DNA of 64,000 nt from Runella sp. SP2 (lineage in GTDB: Bacteria; Bacteroidota; Bacteroidia; Cytophagales; Spirosomataceae), in NCBI RefSeq assembly GCF_003711225.1, contig NZ_CP031030.1, forward strand, positions 7,122,501 to 7,186,500, in the 5' to 3' direction. Shown here piece by piece: positions 28,874 through 37,517 of this stretch. How positions within the stretch are numbered: the stretch's first letter is position 1; every line of letters starts with the position of its first letter. Under the pieces are notes generated by a model. The model was not told the DNA's origin, ran no database searches, and saw only the letters and a program-made list of their open reading frames with translations. Position numbers and translations under genes: made by a program.

Positions 28874-29992
28874 CTAATTATTTACTTTCAACACTTCTTC
28901 CAATTTTTTCTCAAGCGCTTCACCACGAAGATTTTTACCGATAATTTTTCCGTCTTTGTCCAACAAGAATGTTGCAGGAATACCGTTTACACCATACGTT
29001 TGGGCCGCAGCCGATTGCCAATATTTTAAATCAGATACGTGACTTGGCCATAACAAACCGTCTTTTTCAATAGCTTTGACCCACGCGGTTTTGTCTTTAT
29101 CAAGCGATACGCTAAAAATCTCGAAGCCTTTGTCTTTGAAACGATTGTAGGCTTTCACCACATTAGGGTTTTCTTGGCGACAAGGCCCACACCACGACGC
29201 CCAAAAGTCAATCAAAACTACTTTTCCGCGAAGCGATGAGAGGCTTAGAGGCTTGTCGCCTGTTGTGTTTAGGGTAATTTCAGGGGCACTGTCACCAATC
29301 TGAATTCCGCGCATACGTTTGGCATTACCGACAAAAATCTGTCCTTGCTTCATGTTAGGGCGTTCTTTCTCAAACTTCTGAGCCAGGTCGAAAATAGTAC
29401 TCATTTCTACTTCTGGGTTGAGAAAATTGGTCGCAAACAACGCAGCCAACGACGTTCCCATCTCTGGAATCATGGCCTTCACTTTGGCCGTAAAGTCCTT
29501 GCTTTCTGCTTCAAATGCCTGCTGAATTTCGGCTATTTTCTTGCTGTCTTTCTTTTGTTCAGCTTTGGCGTATTCATCTTGCCATTTGGCCGATTTTTCT
29601 GACATTACCTTATAGAGTCCCAACAACTTCTGGTAGTAATCGTTGTTGGCCGAGCCTTTGATTTGCGCAGCGCCATTTTCCGTTCCATCCGCAGTAACTT
29701 CGATGTTTTCACCGCCTTCAATCAACACAATGAAACGCTGTTTCTTAGCGATGTTGACCTGATACACAGTGCCTTCGTCAAGTTCTTTCCGCTTAAATGT
29801 AAAACGTTTATCGCTTCCTACGGTTACTGAATCTAGCACCACCAAAGGCTGAGTGCCAGGAATTTCGAGATATACTTTATCGTTGGCTTGCAAGGTCTTA
29901 GCCGACCCCGATATGGTAAAATCTTTGGGTGTGCTTTGTGCAAAGAGCGTTATGCTTGCCAATAATGCCGAGGCAGTCAGTAGTTGTTTCAT
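28874..29992 (-). CDS. TlpA-family thiol:disulfide reductase with DUF4369
   Basis: 372 residues. Signal peptide MKQLLTASALLASITLFAQ; N-terminal DUF4369-like domain (FTISGSAKTLQANDKVYLE..., PLVVLDSVTV); helical linker; C-terminal thioredoxin domain with the redox motif FWASWCGPCRQENP near residue 262 and GIPATFLLDKDGKIIGKNL. It reduces disulfides in the periplasm. A start 36 codons upstream is open, but the TACCTTTG -7 box at 30052-30059 falls inside that extension, so 29992 is the better start. Confidence 0.93.
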   Translation of the reverse strand: MKQLLTASALLASITLFAQSTPKDFTISGSAKTLQANDKVYLEIPGTQPLVVLDSVTVGSDKRFTFKRKELDEGTVYQVNIAKKQRFIVLIEGGENIEVTADGTENGAAQIKGSANNDYYQKLLGLYKVMSEKSAKWQDEYAKAEQKKDSKKIAEIQQAFEAESKDFTAKVKAMIPEMGTSLAALFATNFLNPEVEMSTIFDLAQKFEKERPNMKQGQIFVGNAKRMRGIQIGDSAPEITLNTTGDKPLSLSSLRGKVVLIDFWASWCGPCRQENPNVVKAYNRFKDKGFEIFSVSLDKDKTAWVKAIEKDGLLWPSHVSDLKYWQSAAAQTYGVNGIPATFLLDKDGKIIGKNLRGEALEKKLEEVLKVNN

Positions 29993-30051
29993 TGTTGTGC
30001 GAATGTTTGCCAATAGTGAACGAAAAAAGGCCGCTTTTGTTGCGTGTGTTA

Positions 30052-30059
30052 CAAAGGTA
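30052..30059 (-). promoter_or_regulatory. -7 box of the TlpA-like gene
   Basis: On the minus strand TACCTTTG matches TAnnTTTG exactly, 59 nt before the ATG at 29992. Confidence 0.55.
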
Positions 30060-30060
30060 C

Positions 30061-30105
30061 AAAAAACAAAAATGCTGCCAGTCATTCTGACCAACAGCAT
30101 TTTTG
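30061..30105 (-). terminator. Intrinsic terminator of the PspC/LiaF-like operon
   Basis: CAAAAATGCTG and CAGCATTTTTG pair, with TTGGTCAG / CTGGCAG giving partial extra pairing. A TTTTTTG run follows on the minus strand. It lies 32 nt beyond the operon's last stop. Confidence 0.8.
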
Positions 30106-30137
30106 AGACTATTTATTTTTCAAGTTATTGGTTTTAT

Positions 30138-31154
30138 CTAGTAGCGATTCACCTCCAAAGAAGAGATACCACCCTCGTACGAAATTTTGATTTTTTTCTT
30201 CGCCGAGTTATAGTTAGAGGTGCGATACAAACCGCTGCTGATTTTTTCAAAATTGTCGAGGTCTTTTGAGTTGAGTGCTCCGTCGATTTTAAATTCACAA
30301 CCTACTGATTCGGGGATGTTAATTTCAATAGACGCCACTCCAGCTTCAATGTCGATTTGCGCATCATTTTCAACGTTTTCGCCGAGTCTGAGGTCAACTT
30401 CGGCAGCACCTGCACCGAGTTTTACTTTTTTCACCCGATAGGCCGACAAGTCGAAATTTCCTTTTCCAGCACCAAGCCCCAAATCGAAAGTCCAAGTAGG
30501 TTTGTCGCTCAAACGCATCTCTACGCGGTTATCCATGTTGTCAAAATCACGAATACGGATTTTCTTACGGCCCGTGCTGTCTTTGCTTTCCATTTCAAAG
30601 TCCACCACGCTTGTTTTGGTGCTTTCGTTTCGTTTTGCCGTCATGACATAGTTACCAAACTCCGTTTCAGCATCCGCTTCTACCAGTTGTGAAGTAGTGC
30701 CTTCAATGGTAAACTCTCCCGCCCCAGCGCCAAATTTCAAAGTTGCATCGGCAATATTTTCGGTAAATGGCTCAGAAAAGTGGGTTTTCCCGTCTTTTGA
30801 ATACGTATCAGAGCGTTCTTCGTAGTCGTTGCGGTGGTTATGGTGGTCGTCATCATCGTCGTCAAAATCGTCGATGTTGAACTCAAAACCACGGTCATCC
30901 CAGTCGTGAAACTTTTTATTGGCACCATTAATGATGGCCGATGGAATCGCTAAGGCAATCAAAATGGCCGTTACTACCCCAGACCAAGATTGTTTGAGTA
31001 ACAAAACGCCCCCTGCCAATATCAATAAAACAGGCCAAAAACGAAGCGTGAAACCCCAGTCAATGTGGAACCAACCGAGGGTTTTGGCCAAAAGTACCAA
31101 CCCAAAGGCCAGAAGTATAGAACCCCAAACGAGGGTATTAGAGGATTGTTTCAT
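30138..31154 (-). CDS. LiaF-like envelope-stress protein (DUF5668 + toast-rack domain)
   Basis: 338 residues. Two or more N-terminal membrane spans (NTLVWGSILLAFGLVLLAKTLGWF, LRFWPVLLILAGGVLLL) of the LiaI/LiaF type; an acidic Asp/His-rich linker (DDDDDDHHNHRND); then a C-terminal beta-helix-like domain with repeats LKFGAGAGEFTIEG, LGLGAGKGNFDLS and LGAGAAEVDLRLGENV, as in cell-wall-active antibiotic response proteins. Probably a membrane sensor or modulator working with the PspC protein in the same operon. It starts 12 nt after the small membrane protein gene. Confidence 0.85.
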   Translation of the reverse strand: MKQSSNTLVWGSILLAFGLVLLAKTLGWFHIDWGFTLRFWPVLLILAGGVLLLKQSWSGVVTAILIALAIPSAIINGANKKFHDWDDRGFEFNIDDFDDDDDDHHNHRNDYEERSDTYSKDGKTHFSEPFTENIADATLKFGAGAGEFTIEGTTSQLVEADAETEFGNYVMTAKRNESTKTSVVDFEMESKDSTGRKKIRIRDFDNMDNRVEMRLSDKPTWTFDLGLGAGKGNFDLSAYRVKKVKLGAGAAEVDLRLGENVENDAQIDIEAGVASIEINIPESVGCEFKIDGALNSKDLDNFEKISSGLYRTSNYNSAKKKIKISYEGGISSLEVNRY

Positions 31155-31166
31155 GGCGAAGTGGGG

Positions 31167-31337
31167 TTAAGAAAGATTCTTGATTTTATCTTTAAAGATG
31201 AGTAACGCCCCTCCGACAATCAACACAACAGGTAAAAAGTAACGCTCGAAATCAAACCAATCAAACAACTCACGCATGAGCAAGAGGCCGCCGATTAATA
31301 CGAGGAGAATTCCCCAGAAAGTGCTTCGATAATTCAT
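31167..31337 (-). CDS. Small LiaI-like membrane protein
   Basis: A 56-residue frame starting MNYRSTFWGILLVLIGGLLL, with a second hydrophobic segment YFLPVVLIVGGALLIF and a basic tail KDKIKNLS. Two short membrane spans joined by RELFDWFDFER resemble the N-terminal half of the neighbouring LiaF-like protein. It sits between and close to the PspC and LiaF-like genes on the same strand, so it is very likely a real member of the operon despite its size. Confidence 0.8.
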   Translation of the reverse strand: MNYRSTFWGILLVLIGGLLLMRELFDWFDFERYFLPVVLIVGGALLIFKDKIKNLS

Positions 31338-31394
31338 GGCAATCAAAATTTAGAGGTGTAAAGAAGTAAACGTTTTTTAGTGAGTATTACGGCA

Positions 31395-31988
31395 TTAAGC
31401 TTTTGGCTCATCGGGGCTTTTGTCTTCTTTTGGTTCGTCCGAAGATGGCGTCGTTGGGGCGGTCGGTTCGGTAGAAGCAGGCGGCTGCCACGAAGAGATA
31501 GGAGCTGAGTCCGTCCACGAAGGGGTAGCACGGTCACTATCCACCGAGGAAGTTGGCGTTCCGCTTTGGGAGTTGTTGTGTCTCAAAATCAAAAACAAAC
31601 CAATGCCAATCAAAATCGCCGCTGGAATGTACTTTTGTAGGTGCATCCAGTAGAAAAGACGGTCGAAAAGCATAAATCCGCCAATCAAAAGTAAACCGTA
31701 TCCTACGATTTCTATTCCACGATTACTGGTTTTCTTAGGAGCCATATCGTCGGGATACTGCCAACTATTCTCCAACCCAACGGCGGGAGTTGATGATTCG
31801 CCTACTGGTAAGGCTACCCACAGAATGATGTATAATAATACGATGGGAAACCCTTTCGCAAAAATCATTAGGACGATAAGGATAACACGCATCAAAGCTT
31901 TGTCCATTCCGAAATAATCGGCAAGACCAGCAGCGACACCGCCTAAAACGGCTTCACTTTGTATTCGGCGTAAGGGCTTATTGTTCAT
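31395..31988 (-). CDS. PspC domain membrane protein
   Basis: 197 residues. The N-terminal PspC domain shows the family start KPLRRIQSEAVLGGVAAGLADYFGMDKALMRVILIVL, followed by more membrane segments (GYGLLLIGGFMLFDRLFYWM, PAAILIGIGLFLILR) and a Pro/Ser/Thr-rich C-terminus ending in DEPKA. PspC proteins respond to envelope stress. It is the first gene of an operon with the small membrane protein and the LiaF-like protein, preceded by a good -7 box. Confidence 0.9.
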   Translation of the reverse strand: MNNKPLRRIQSEAVLGGVAAGLADYFGMDKALMRVILIVLMIFAKGFPIVLLYIILWVALPVGESSTPAVGLENSWQYPDDMAPKKTSNRGIEIVGYGLLLIGGFMLFDRLFYWMHLQKYIPAAILIGIGLFLILRHNNSQSGTPTSSVDSDRATPSWTDSAPISSWQPPASTEPTAPTTPSSDEPKEDKSPDEPKA

Positions 31989-32055
31989 GGCTATGGTTGA
32001 TTTATAAGTGATTGTTAAAAGTTGGTTTGTGTGCCGTCGGGCTTTATTGTTGATT

Positions 32056-32063
32056 CAAAGGTA
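32056..32063 (-). promoter_or_regulatory. -7 box of the pspC operon
   Basis: On the minus strand TACCTTTG is an exact TAnnTTTG match, 67 nt before the ATG at 31988. Confidence 0.5.
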
Positions 32064-32150
32064 CTATGCAATGCAAGGTAATAAAATATTTTTTACGACC
32101 AACGGTTAAAGGACAAAATGAATGGAGAATTTTGGGGATGAGGTGGAAGC

Positions 32151-32618
32151 CTAGGAATGGAGATTTTTCTCAAAATACACTACGTCCGCCTCTGGATTGA
32201 AATTATAAGGAGAGATTGGCTGAAAGCCGTAGGAAGTATATAATTTTACGGCAGCTTCCAAGCGTTGTAGGCTGTCTAAACGCATGGTATGGTAGCCCAA
32301 TGATTGAGCGGTTTGGAGCGCAACGTCCATCAATTCTCGCCCCCAGCGCTTACCTCGGTAAGTAGGGCGGATATACATTCGTTTTAGTTCACAAATGCTT
32401 TCATCTAGTTTTCGCAGGGCAGCACAGCCTACAAAACTGTCGTCTTCTTCCAACAACCACAACTCGCCGACAGGTGGGCCATACATGGTCGGAAGGATTT
32501 GGAGTTCGTTGTCGAACTTCTGAAACTGCAAATCAATGCCAAGGCTGGTGGCGTACTCTTTGAAGAGTTCGACGGCCTCAAGGTAGTGTTCAGAAGTTCG
32601 AGCAACGATGATATTCAT
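32151..32618 (-). CDS. GNAT family N-acetyltransferase
   Basis: 155 residues with the acetyl-CoA binding motif MYIRPTYRGKRWGRELMDVAL (near 91-111) and the C-terminal LYTSYGFQPISPYN segment usual in GNAT proteins. Substrate unknown. It starts 3 nt after the thrC stop codon, so it is translated from the thrC transcript. Confidence 0.88.
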   Translation of the reverse strand: MNIIVARTSEHYLEAVELFKEYATSLGIDLQFQKFDNELQILPTMYGPPVGELWLLEEDDSFVGCAALRKLDESICELKRMYIRPTYRGKRWGRELMDVALQTAQSLGYHTMRLDSLQRLEAAVKLYTSYGFQPISPYNFNPEADVVYFEKNLHS

Positions 32619-32621
32619 AGT

Positions 32622-33923
32622 TTATCCCAACAAATAGGCTTTGAAATCAGCAAACTGTTTGGTCATTGGGGTTGCTACTTTTTCTTTACTAAGCAAATCA
32701 GACAAACGCGTCGGAATTTCGACGTCGCCAGTGCCCAACGCTTCTTCCACGACGTTTAAGAATTTGGCATAATGCGCCGTTGACAAAAATACTCCTGCTA
32801 CTTCTTTTTGAGTTAGGTTCGTGTATTCTTTTAAACCTAAATAAGCCACGGCCGTATGTGGACACATTAAGTAGCCCGTGCGGTCATACACCTCGCGCAT
32901 GGCGGCTTTGGTTTGGTCATCATTAAACCAAAAACCCGAAATGTCTTGTTTTACTTTGGGCCACTCGTCGCCAAAAAAGCGGGTCATTCGCACAAAATTA
33001 CTTGGATTGCCTACGTCCATGGCGTTAGAAATGGTTTCAACCGACGGCACAGGCGCATAATTCCCGTTCGACAAATAATTAGGAACGACGTTGTTGCGGT
33101 TGGTGGTGGCAATAAAATGCGCCACGGGTAAGCCCATCCGATACGCCAAAAGCCCAGCGCTCAAGTTGCCAAAGTTTCCGCTTGGCACCGAAAACACCAC
33201 AGGCAAACCCAATTGTTTCACTTGGGCATACGCGCGGAAATAATAAAACGACTGCGGAATGAGGCGTGAAATATTGATGGAGTTGGCCGAAGCTAGGTTG
33301 TACTTTTTATTGAGTTCGTCGTCCAAAAATGCTTGCTTTACCAGCGCCTGACAGTCATCAAATGTACCATCGACTTCTAGCGCGGTTACATTTCCGCCCA
33401 AGGTGGTCAATTGCTTTTCTTGAATATCGCTGACCTTACCACTAGGGTACAAAATCGTTACGTTGATGCCAGGGACATTGTGAAACCCTTGGGCTACCGC
33501 GCCACCTGTATCTCCCGATGTAGCCACCAAAATGCGTATTTCTTGCTGCGAACGTACCAAAAAGTAGGACATCAACGAAGCCATAAAGCGCGCCCCAAAA
33601 TCCTTGAAAGCCATCGACGGCCCGTGGAATAGCTCCAAACAGTACGTTTTATCTTCAATAGGGACAACTGGCGCATCAAAATCAAAGGCCCGCTCCACAA
33701 TGCGCAAAATATCGGCTTCGGGAATGTCGTCGCTCAGAAGTGTTTTTGATACTTCAAACGCAATTTCGTTGAACGAACGTTGCTCGATATTCGCTAAAAA
33801 ATCGGGTGAAATACTGGGAATATGTTCGGGCATATACAACCCATTATCGGCAGGAAGGCTACGAAAAACAGCTTCTTCTAATGAGGCTTTGAGCTGTGCA
33901 TTTTTGGTACTGTATAAAATCAT
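32622..33923 (-). CDS. thrC: Threonine synthase
   Basis: 433 residues. Converts O-phosphohomoserine to threonine with pyridoxal phosphate. Visible: FHGPSMAFKDFGARF with the PLP-binding Lys near 104; ILVATSGDTGGAVAQGF; VFSVPSGNFGNLSAGLLA; and the C-terminal YLMCPHTAVAYLGLKEY. No thrA or thrB homolog is adjacent, so threonine genes are dispersed here. Followed 3 nt later by a GNAT gene. Confidence 0.95.
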   Translation of the reverse strand: MILYSTKNAQLKASLEEAVFRSLPADNGLYMPEHIPSISPDFLANIEQRSFNEIAFEVSKTLLSDDIPEADILRIVERAFDFDAPVVPIEDKTYCLELFHGPSMAFKDFGARFMASLMSYFLVRSQQEIRILVATSGDTGGAVAQGFHNVPGINVTILYPSGKVSDIQEKQLTTLGGNVTALEVDGTFDDCQALVKQAFLDDELNKKYNLASANSINISRLIPQSFYYFRAYAQVKQLGLPVVFSVPSGNFGNLSAGLLAYRMGLPVAHFIATTNRNNVVPNYLSNGNYAPVPSVETISNAMDVGNPSNFVRMTRFFGDEWPKVKQDISGFWFNDDQTKAAMREVYDRTGYLMCPHTAVAYLGLKEYTNLTQKEVAGVFLSTAHYAKFLNVVEEALGTGDVEIPTRLSDLLSKEKVATPMTKQFADFKAYLLG

Positions 33924-33971
33924 TGGAAGGTGGTACGCGATGCGTGTTAACTTTTTTCAAAATTGAGAGTC

Positions 33972-33979
33972 CAAAATTA
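33972..33979 (-). promoter_or_regulatory. -7 box of thrC
   Basis: TAATTTTG on the minus strand, an exact match, 48 nt before the start. Confidence 0.5.
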
Positions 33980-34123
33980 CGCCGCTCATCCCCCTCATGC
34001 AAGAACTTCCTCATTTTTGCGTTTCGATGCACTTCAAAAAAGCTATAATACGTGGTGCGTAAAACGGAGAAAAAAAAATCTTTTTACATGACAGTCAAGG
34101 ACAGTTGAGGGTATGCAGCTATC

Positions 34124-34131
34124 TAAGTTTG
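34124..34131 (+). promoter_or_regulatory. -7 box of rhaT
   Basis: TAAGTTTG matches TAnnTTTG and lies 59 nt before the ATG at 34191. The open frame starting at 34113 would have to begin upstream of the transcription start, so the shorter start is preferred. Confidence 0.5.
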
Positions 34132-34190
34132 TACAATTTGTTGTATTAATACAATTTTCAACTCTTTACCAACTCAAAAACCGTTTTCTC

Positions 34191-35243
34191 ATGGAGTCTA
34201 TTTTAGGCGTTATTTTTCACTCAATAGGGGGATTTGCCTCGGGTAGTTTTTATATGCCCTACAAAAAAGTAAAAGGATGGTCTTGGGAAAGTTATTGGAT
34301 TATCGGGGGGCTATTTTCGTGGCTCATCGTGCCGCCTCTGGCCGCTTGGTTAACCATTCCAGGTTTTTCCGAAATCATCAAAGCTACTTCCTCTGATGTT
34401 ATTAAACTGACCATTTTCTTTGGACTTTTATGGGGAATCGGCGGGCTTACTTACGGGTTAGGAGTTCGTTATTTGGGTATGTCGCTTGGCAACTCCGTAA
34501 CTTTAGGATTCTGTTCGGCGTTTGGGTCATTGCTTCCCGCTATTTTCTACGCAGTTTATCCAACCGAAGGGAAAGTGTCTATCATTGATATGATTAATTC
34601 GCGTAGCGGACAAGTGGTGTTGCTGGGAATTGCCGTGTGCTTGCTTGGTATTTTTATTTGTGGAAAGGCTGGAATGATGAAAGAAAACGAGCTTTCTACC
34701 GAAGAAAAACAAAAGAGTGTGGCGGAGTTTAACGTGGGAAAAGGGCTAGTTGTGGCCATTATTTCGGGAACGTTGAGCGCTTGCTTTAATTTCGGTATCG
34801 AAGCTGGAAAACCCATGGCTGACGCCGCCGTAGCAGCGGGCATGAATCCGCTTTACCAAAACAACGTGATTTATGTGGTGTTACTTTGGGGAGGACTAAC
34901 AACCAATTTTATTTGGTGTATGATTCTTAACAGTCGCAACAAATCGTTTGGCGATTACCTCAATCCCGCCACGCCACTTGTCAAAAACTATGTATTCTCG
35001 GCACTTGCAGGCACTACCTGGTTCTTGCAATTTTTCTTCTACGGAATGGGCGAAAGCAAACTGGGCAATGGGGCTAGTTCGTGGATTCTTCACATGGCAA
35101 CCATCATCCTAACGGCCAACTTATGGGGTTTATACTTTAAAGAGTGGAAAGCCGTTTCTCCCCGTACCTTCCGCACGATAGTATTAGGGATTCTTACCAT
35201 GCTCGTTTCGGTGGTTATTGTGGGGATTGGCAATAGTTTATAA
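34191..35243 (+). CDS. rhaT: L-rhamnose/proton symporter family transporter
   Basis: 350 residues, close to the 344 of E. coli RhaT, with about ten membrane segments. Family features: MESILGVIFHSIGGFASGSFYMPYKKVKGWSWESYW at the N-terminus, then GLLWGIGGLTYGLGVRYLGMSLGNSVTLGFCSAFGSLLP, and GTTWFLQFFFYGMGESKLG. It carries L-rhamnose, or possibly a related deoxysugar, across the inner membrane. No rhamnose catabolic gene is in view. Monocistronic, with its own promoter and terminator. Confidence 0.9.
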   Translation: MESILGVIFHSIGGFASGSFYMPYKKVKGWSWESYWIIGGLFSWLIVPPLAAWLTIPGFSEIIKATSSDVIKLTIFFGLLWGIGGLTYGLGVRYLGMSLGNSVTLGFCSAFGSLLPAIFYAVYPTEGKVSIIDMINSRSGQVVLLGIAVCLLGIFICGKAGMMKENELSTEEKQKSVAEFNVGKGLVVAIISGTLSACFNFGIEAGKPMADAAVAAGMNPLYQNNVIYVVLLWGGLTTNFIWCMILNSRNKSFGDYLNPATPLVKNYVFSALAGTTWFLQFFFYGMGESKLGNGASSWILHMATIILTANLWGLYFKEWKAVSPRTFRTIVLGILTMLVSVVIVGIGNSL

Positions 35244-35257
35244 TGCTCGTTTTTATA

Positions 35258-35299
35258 CAAAAAGAGGCTGTCTCTTTGGTTGGAGACAGCCTCTTTTTG
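35258..35299. terminator. Bidirectional terminator between rhaT and the BlaR1-like gene
   Basis: A perfect 17-bp stem (CAAAAAGAGGCTGTCTC with its complement) and an eight-base loop, with A and T runs at both ends. It serves the convergent rhaT and blaR1-like genes. Confidence 0.9.
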
Positions 35300-35313
35300 T
35301 TTTAACAAAATGC

Positions 35314-36798
35314 TTATTTGCCTTTCTCTGCATTTTCTTTCTTCCACTTGGCCATGTTAAAACCCAAATAATAACGCTTATCTGCCAAGGTTTCTGCTCG
35401 GTTTTTTTCGTAGTATGCCGTTGTTTCCAAGTCCAACTGAAACTTGTATTTGTAACCAATCGTCGCTTGGGCGTTTTTGTAAAGTCGGCTAATAAACACT
35501 TGCGAAAAATCCGATGCCTTGTAATTGTTTAACACCGAATTAGGTACCTTTTTGCCATCAATCCAGAGTCCGTAAATTTTCGGATTTTTGTACGATTCAA
35601 ACTCCTTTTCCGTAGGTGTAATTCTTGGTAATGGCCCTAAAGGAGGATTCATGGCGTACTGCTGCTGTAACTGCTGCGTCTCACTCATCGACTTAAAAAG
35701 CACTTCCAAACGGGCACGGTCGGTTTCGTTGGGGCGATCCAATCGGCTCCATTCTTTGCCGTTATGTACACCTTTTGTAACGTATTTGTTAACCAGGGTT
35801 TGGTATTCGGTAATCATTTCGGGAGAAGCTCCGTCGGGGTTGGATGGGGCTTTTGCGCTAGAAGCAGGTTGAATAGTCGGAGGAGCAGGGGTTTGCGCCC
35901 AACTAAGGTCGGCAAAAGCAATGCCTACGCCCAAAAGGACAGCAAAAGCAGCAGCTTTAAGGCCAAAGGCGCGGAGAGGAGTTGTGTTTTTTTGCATCAT
36001 GGCGAAACGGGTTTTGGTGACTTTATAATTAAATGAACTCGACAGAGCAAGGTGCGTGTGGTGGCAAAGGCGGTGGAGCAGTAAGTATTGGTAAACGGGC
36101 GGATTGGGATGGGCGCGAAGTACCCATTCGTCGGCCAAAAACTCGTGGTTGAGAGCAATCGCGTGGCGGTAATACCAAACTGCGGGATTGAACCAGCCAA
36201 TAATTTTGAAAAACTCGCTCCAAAGAATATCAAAAGTGTGTTTCTGACGAATGTGCGCTTCTTCGTGTTGCCAGATTTCGGGTTCGATGCTGCCTTGTTG
36301 GTATTCGGTTTCGTTGACAAAAACGTAATTCCAAAAACTGTACGGAGTGATGGCTTGGGGAAGAAGAACTATCCTTAATTGACCCTGCCGAACGACGGGG
36401 TGCTGCCCAATACTCTTTCGCATAAGCCAAAGATTTTGGACAAAACGTACGAACAATAAGCTGGCTACCAGCAGATACAACCCGCCAACGAGTTGCTCCA
36501 AAGAAGGGACAATAGTGGTTGTTTTTTCAACTGTCTGCTGCACAAAAGGAGGAGTTGTTGTGGCTTTTGGCGTAAGGTTGGGGGAAATAATGGCTGTTTC
36601 ATGGCTGAGGTAGGTAGGTACGGGCGCGACCGTAGAAGGAAGTTGAATAGGGACAAAGGGCACGAGGGCAGCAAAAGCCAGCCCAAACACTAAGAAAAAG
36701 CGACTAAAGACATAGACTTTTTCTTTTCGCAGCAAAAAATGATAAACCATCAGCAACACGGCTGACACAACGGTGAATTTGAGCACGTAGAGTATCAT
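35314..36798 (-). CDS. BlaR1/MecR1-like M56 metallopeptidase
   Basis: 494 residues with N-terminal membrane spans, then the M56 zinc motif WQHEEAHIRQKHT (HExxH, near residue 179) and the downstream EFLADEWVL segment. Another membrane span (FGLKAAAFAVLLGVGIAFADLSWAQ) precedes a poorly conserved periplasmic tail. It lacks the penicillin-binding sensor domain of true BlaR1, so it probably senses something else and relieves repression by the linked BlaI-like repressor. It overlaps blaI by 4 nt. Confidence 0.9.
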   Translation of the reverse strand: MILYVLKFTVVSAVLLMVYHFLLRKEKVYVFSRFFLVFGLAFAALVPFVPIQLPSTVAPVPTYLSHETAIISPNLTPKATTTPPFVQQTVEKTTTIVPSLEQLVGGLYLLVASLLFVRFVQNLWLMRKSIGQHPVVRQGQLRIVLLPQAITPYSFWNYVFVNETEYQQGSIEPEIWQHEEAHIRQKHTFDILWSEFFKIIGWFNPAVWYYRHAIALNHEFLADEWVLRAHPNPPVYQYLLLHRLCHHTHLALSSSFNYKVTKTRFAMMQKNTTPLRAFGLKAAAFAVLLGVGIAFADLSWAQTPAPPTIQPASSAKAPSNPDGASPEMITEYQTLVNKYVTKGVHNGKEWSRLDRPNETDRARLEVLFKSMSETQQLQQQYAMNPPLGPLPRITPTEKEFESYKNPKIYGLWIDGKKVPNSVLNNYKASDFSQVFISRLYKNAQATIGYKYKFQLDLETTAYYEKNRAETLADKRYYLGFNMAKWKKENAEKGK

Positions 36799-37166
36799 TG
36801 TTGTTTGTTTTTGATTTGTTGTTCAATCACGCTTTTTAAGTCTTCAAGCTCGGTTTCGGAGAGGTCGGTGGCCGTGGTAAAAAAGGAGGCAAATTGAGAA
36901 GCAGAGTTGCCAAAAAATTGCTGAATCAATCCCTTGACGTGTTTCCCGAAATAATCCTCTTTGGTCACAAGTGCATGGTATTGTCGAGAATTTCCAAAGG
37001 TTTCGTAGCCCACAAAGCCTTTGTCTTGCATTCGTTTGAGCAAAGTAGCAACGGTAGTAGCGGCGGGTTTCGGGTCGGGATGGGCCTCAATGAGGTCTTT
37101 CATGAAAATGGGGCCTTGCCGCCAGAGGTATTCCATGAGTTGTTCTTCGGCTTTAGAAAGTTGCAT
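36795..37166 (-). CDS. BlaI/MecI/CopY family transcriptional repressor
   Basis: 123 residues with the winged-helix signature LSKAEEQLMEYLWRQGPIFMKDLIEAHPDPKPAATTVATLLKRMQDKGFV, then a helical dimerisation part. It should repress its own operon until cleaved after a BlaR1-like signal. A TACA-N2-TGTA palindrome overlaps its own -7 element, direct evidence for autoregulation. First gene of a two-gene operon. Confidence 0.93.
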   Translation of the reverse strand: MQLSKAEEQLMEYLWRQGPIFMKDLIEAHPDPKPAATTVATLLKRMQDKGFVGYETFGNSRQYHALVTKEDYFGKHVKGLIQQFFGNSASQFASFFTTATDLSETELEDLKSVIEQQIKNKQQ

Positions 37167-37187
37167 ATTCTACGGATGTGTATTTTG

Positions 37188-37203
37188 TTCTACAAATGTA
37201 GAA
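37188..37203 (-). promoter_or_regulatory. BlaI-type operator overlapping the blaI -7 box
   Basis: The palindrome TTCTACA-AA-TGTAGAA has the BlaI/MecI core TACA-N2-TGTA. Read on the minus strand, TACATTTG (37193-37200) is also a perfect TAnnTTTG box, so a bound repressor would cover the promoter. A weaker half-like site (TACGGATGTGTA) lies between it and the start codon. Confidence 0.7.
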
Positions 37204-37363
37204 TTTCAGAATGATACTTCCAACTAATTTTTCAAATTTAATTGGATGGTAGAAAGAAATCCGTGCGGTTAATCGTTAACTGTTAGTCGTTATCCGTTTA
37301 AAGTCAACGAATTGTATAAAAGAAAATACCCCAAAGCTTTTGCTCGGTTACTTAAAAAGTAGC

Positions 37364-37414
37364 CTCGGAGAGGCGCAACGTTTGTAGAATCTCGGAGAGG
37401 CGCACCGTTTGTAG
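37364..37414 (+). repeat. Two 24-bp direct repeats in the intergenic region
   Basis: CTCGGAGAGGCGCAACG followed by TTTGTAG occurs at 37364-37387 and, with one change, at 37391-37414 (27-bp period). The gap 37167-37517 also holds the blaI operator, a simple TAACTGTTAGTCGTTATCCG-like stretch near 37270-37300 and the promoter of the next gene; I see no gene in it. Confidence 0.75.
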
Positions 37415-37449
37415 CAACGGATACATTTTCCTTAATGATTGTTAACGGG

Positions 37450-37481
37450 TTTGGTAATTGAAATGAAATGCAGTACCTTTT
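37450..37481 (+). promoter_or_regulatory. Promoter of the DUF6600 gene
   Basis: TTTG at 37450-37453 and TACCTTTT at 37474-37481 (one mismatch to TAnnTTTG) are separated by 20 bases, the favoured spacing. The ATG follows 36 nt later at 37518. Confidence 0.5.
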
Positions 37482-37517
37482 CGTTATCATTACAAAAGCA
37501 ACAGCTTCCTTTAACAA

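Noticed and set aside
37364-37414. Two-unit repeat as a minimal CRISPR
   Set aside because: The gap between copies is 3 bp, far too short for a spacer.
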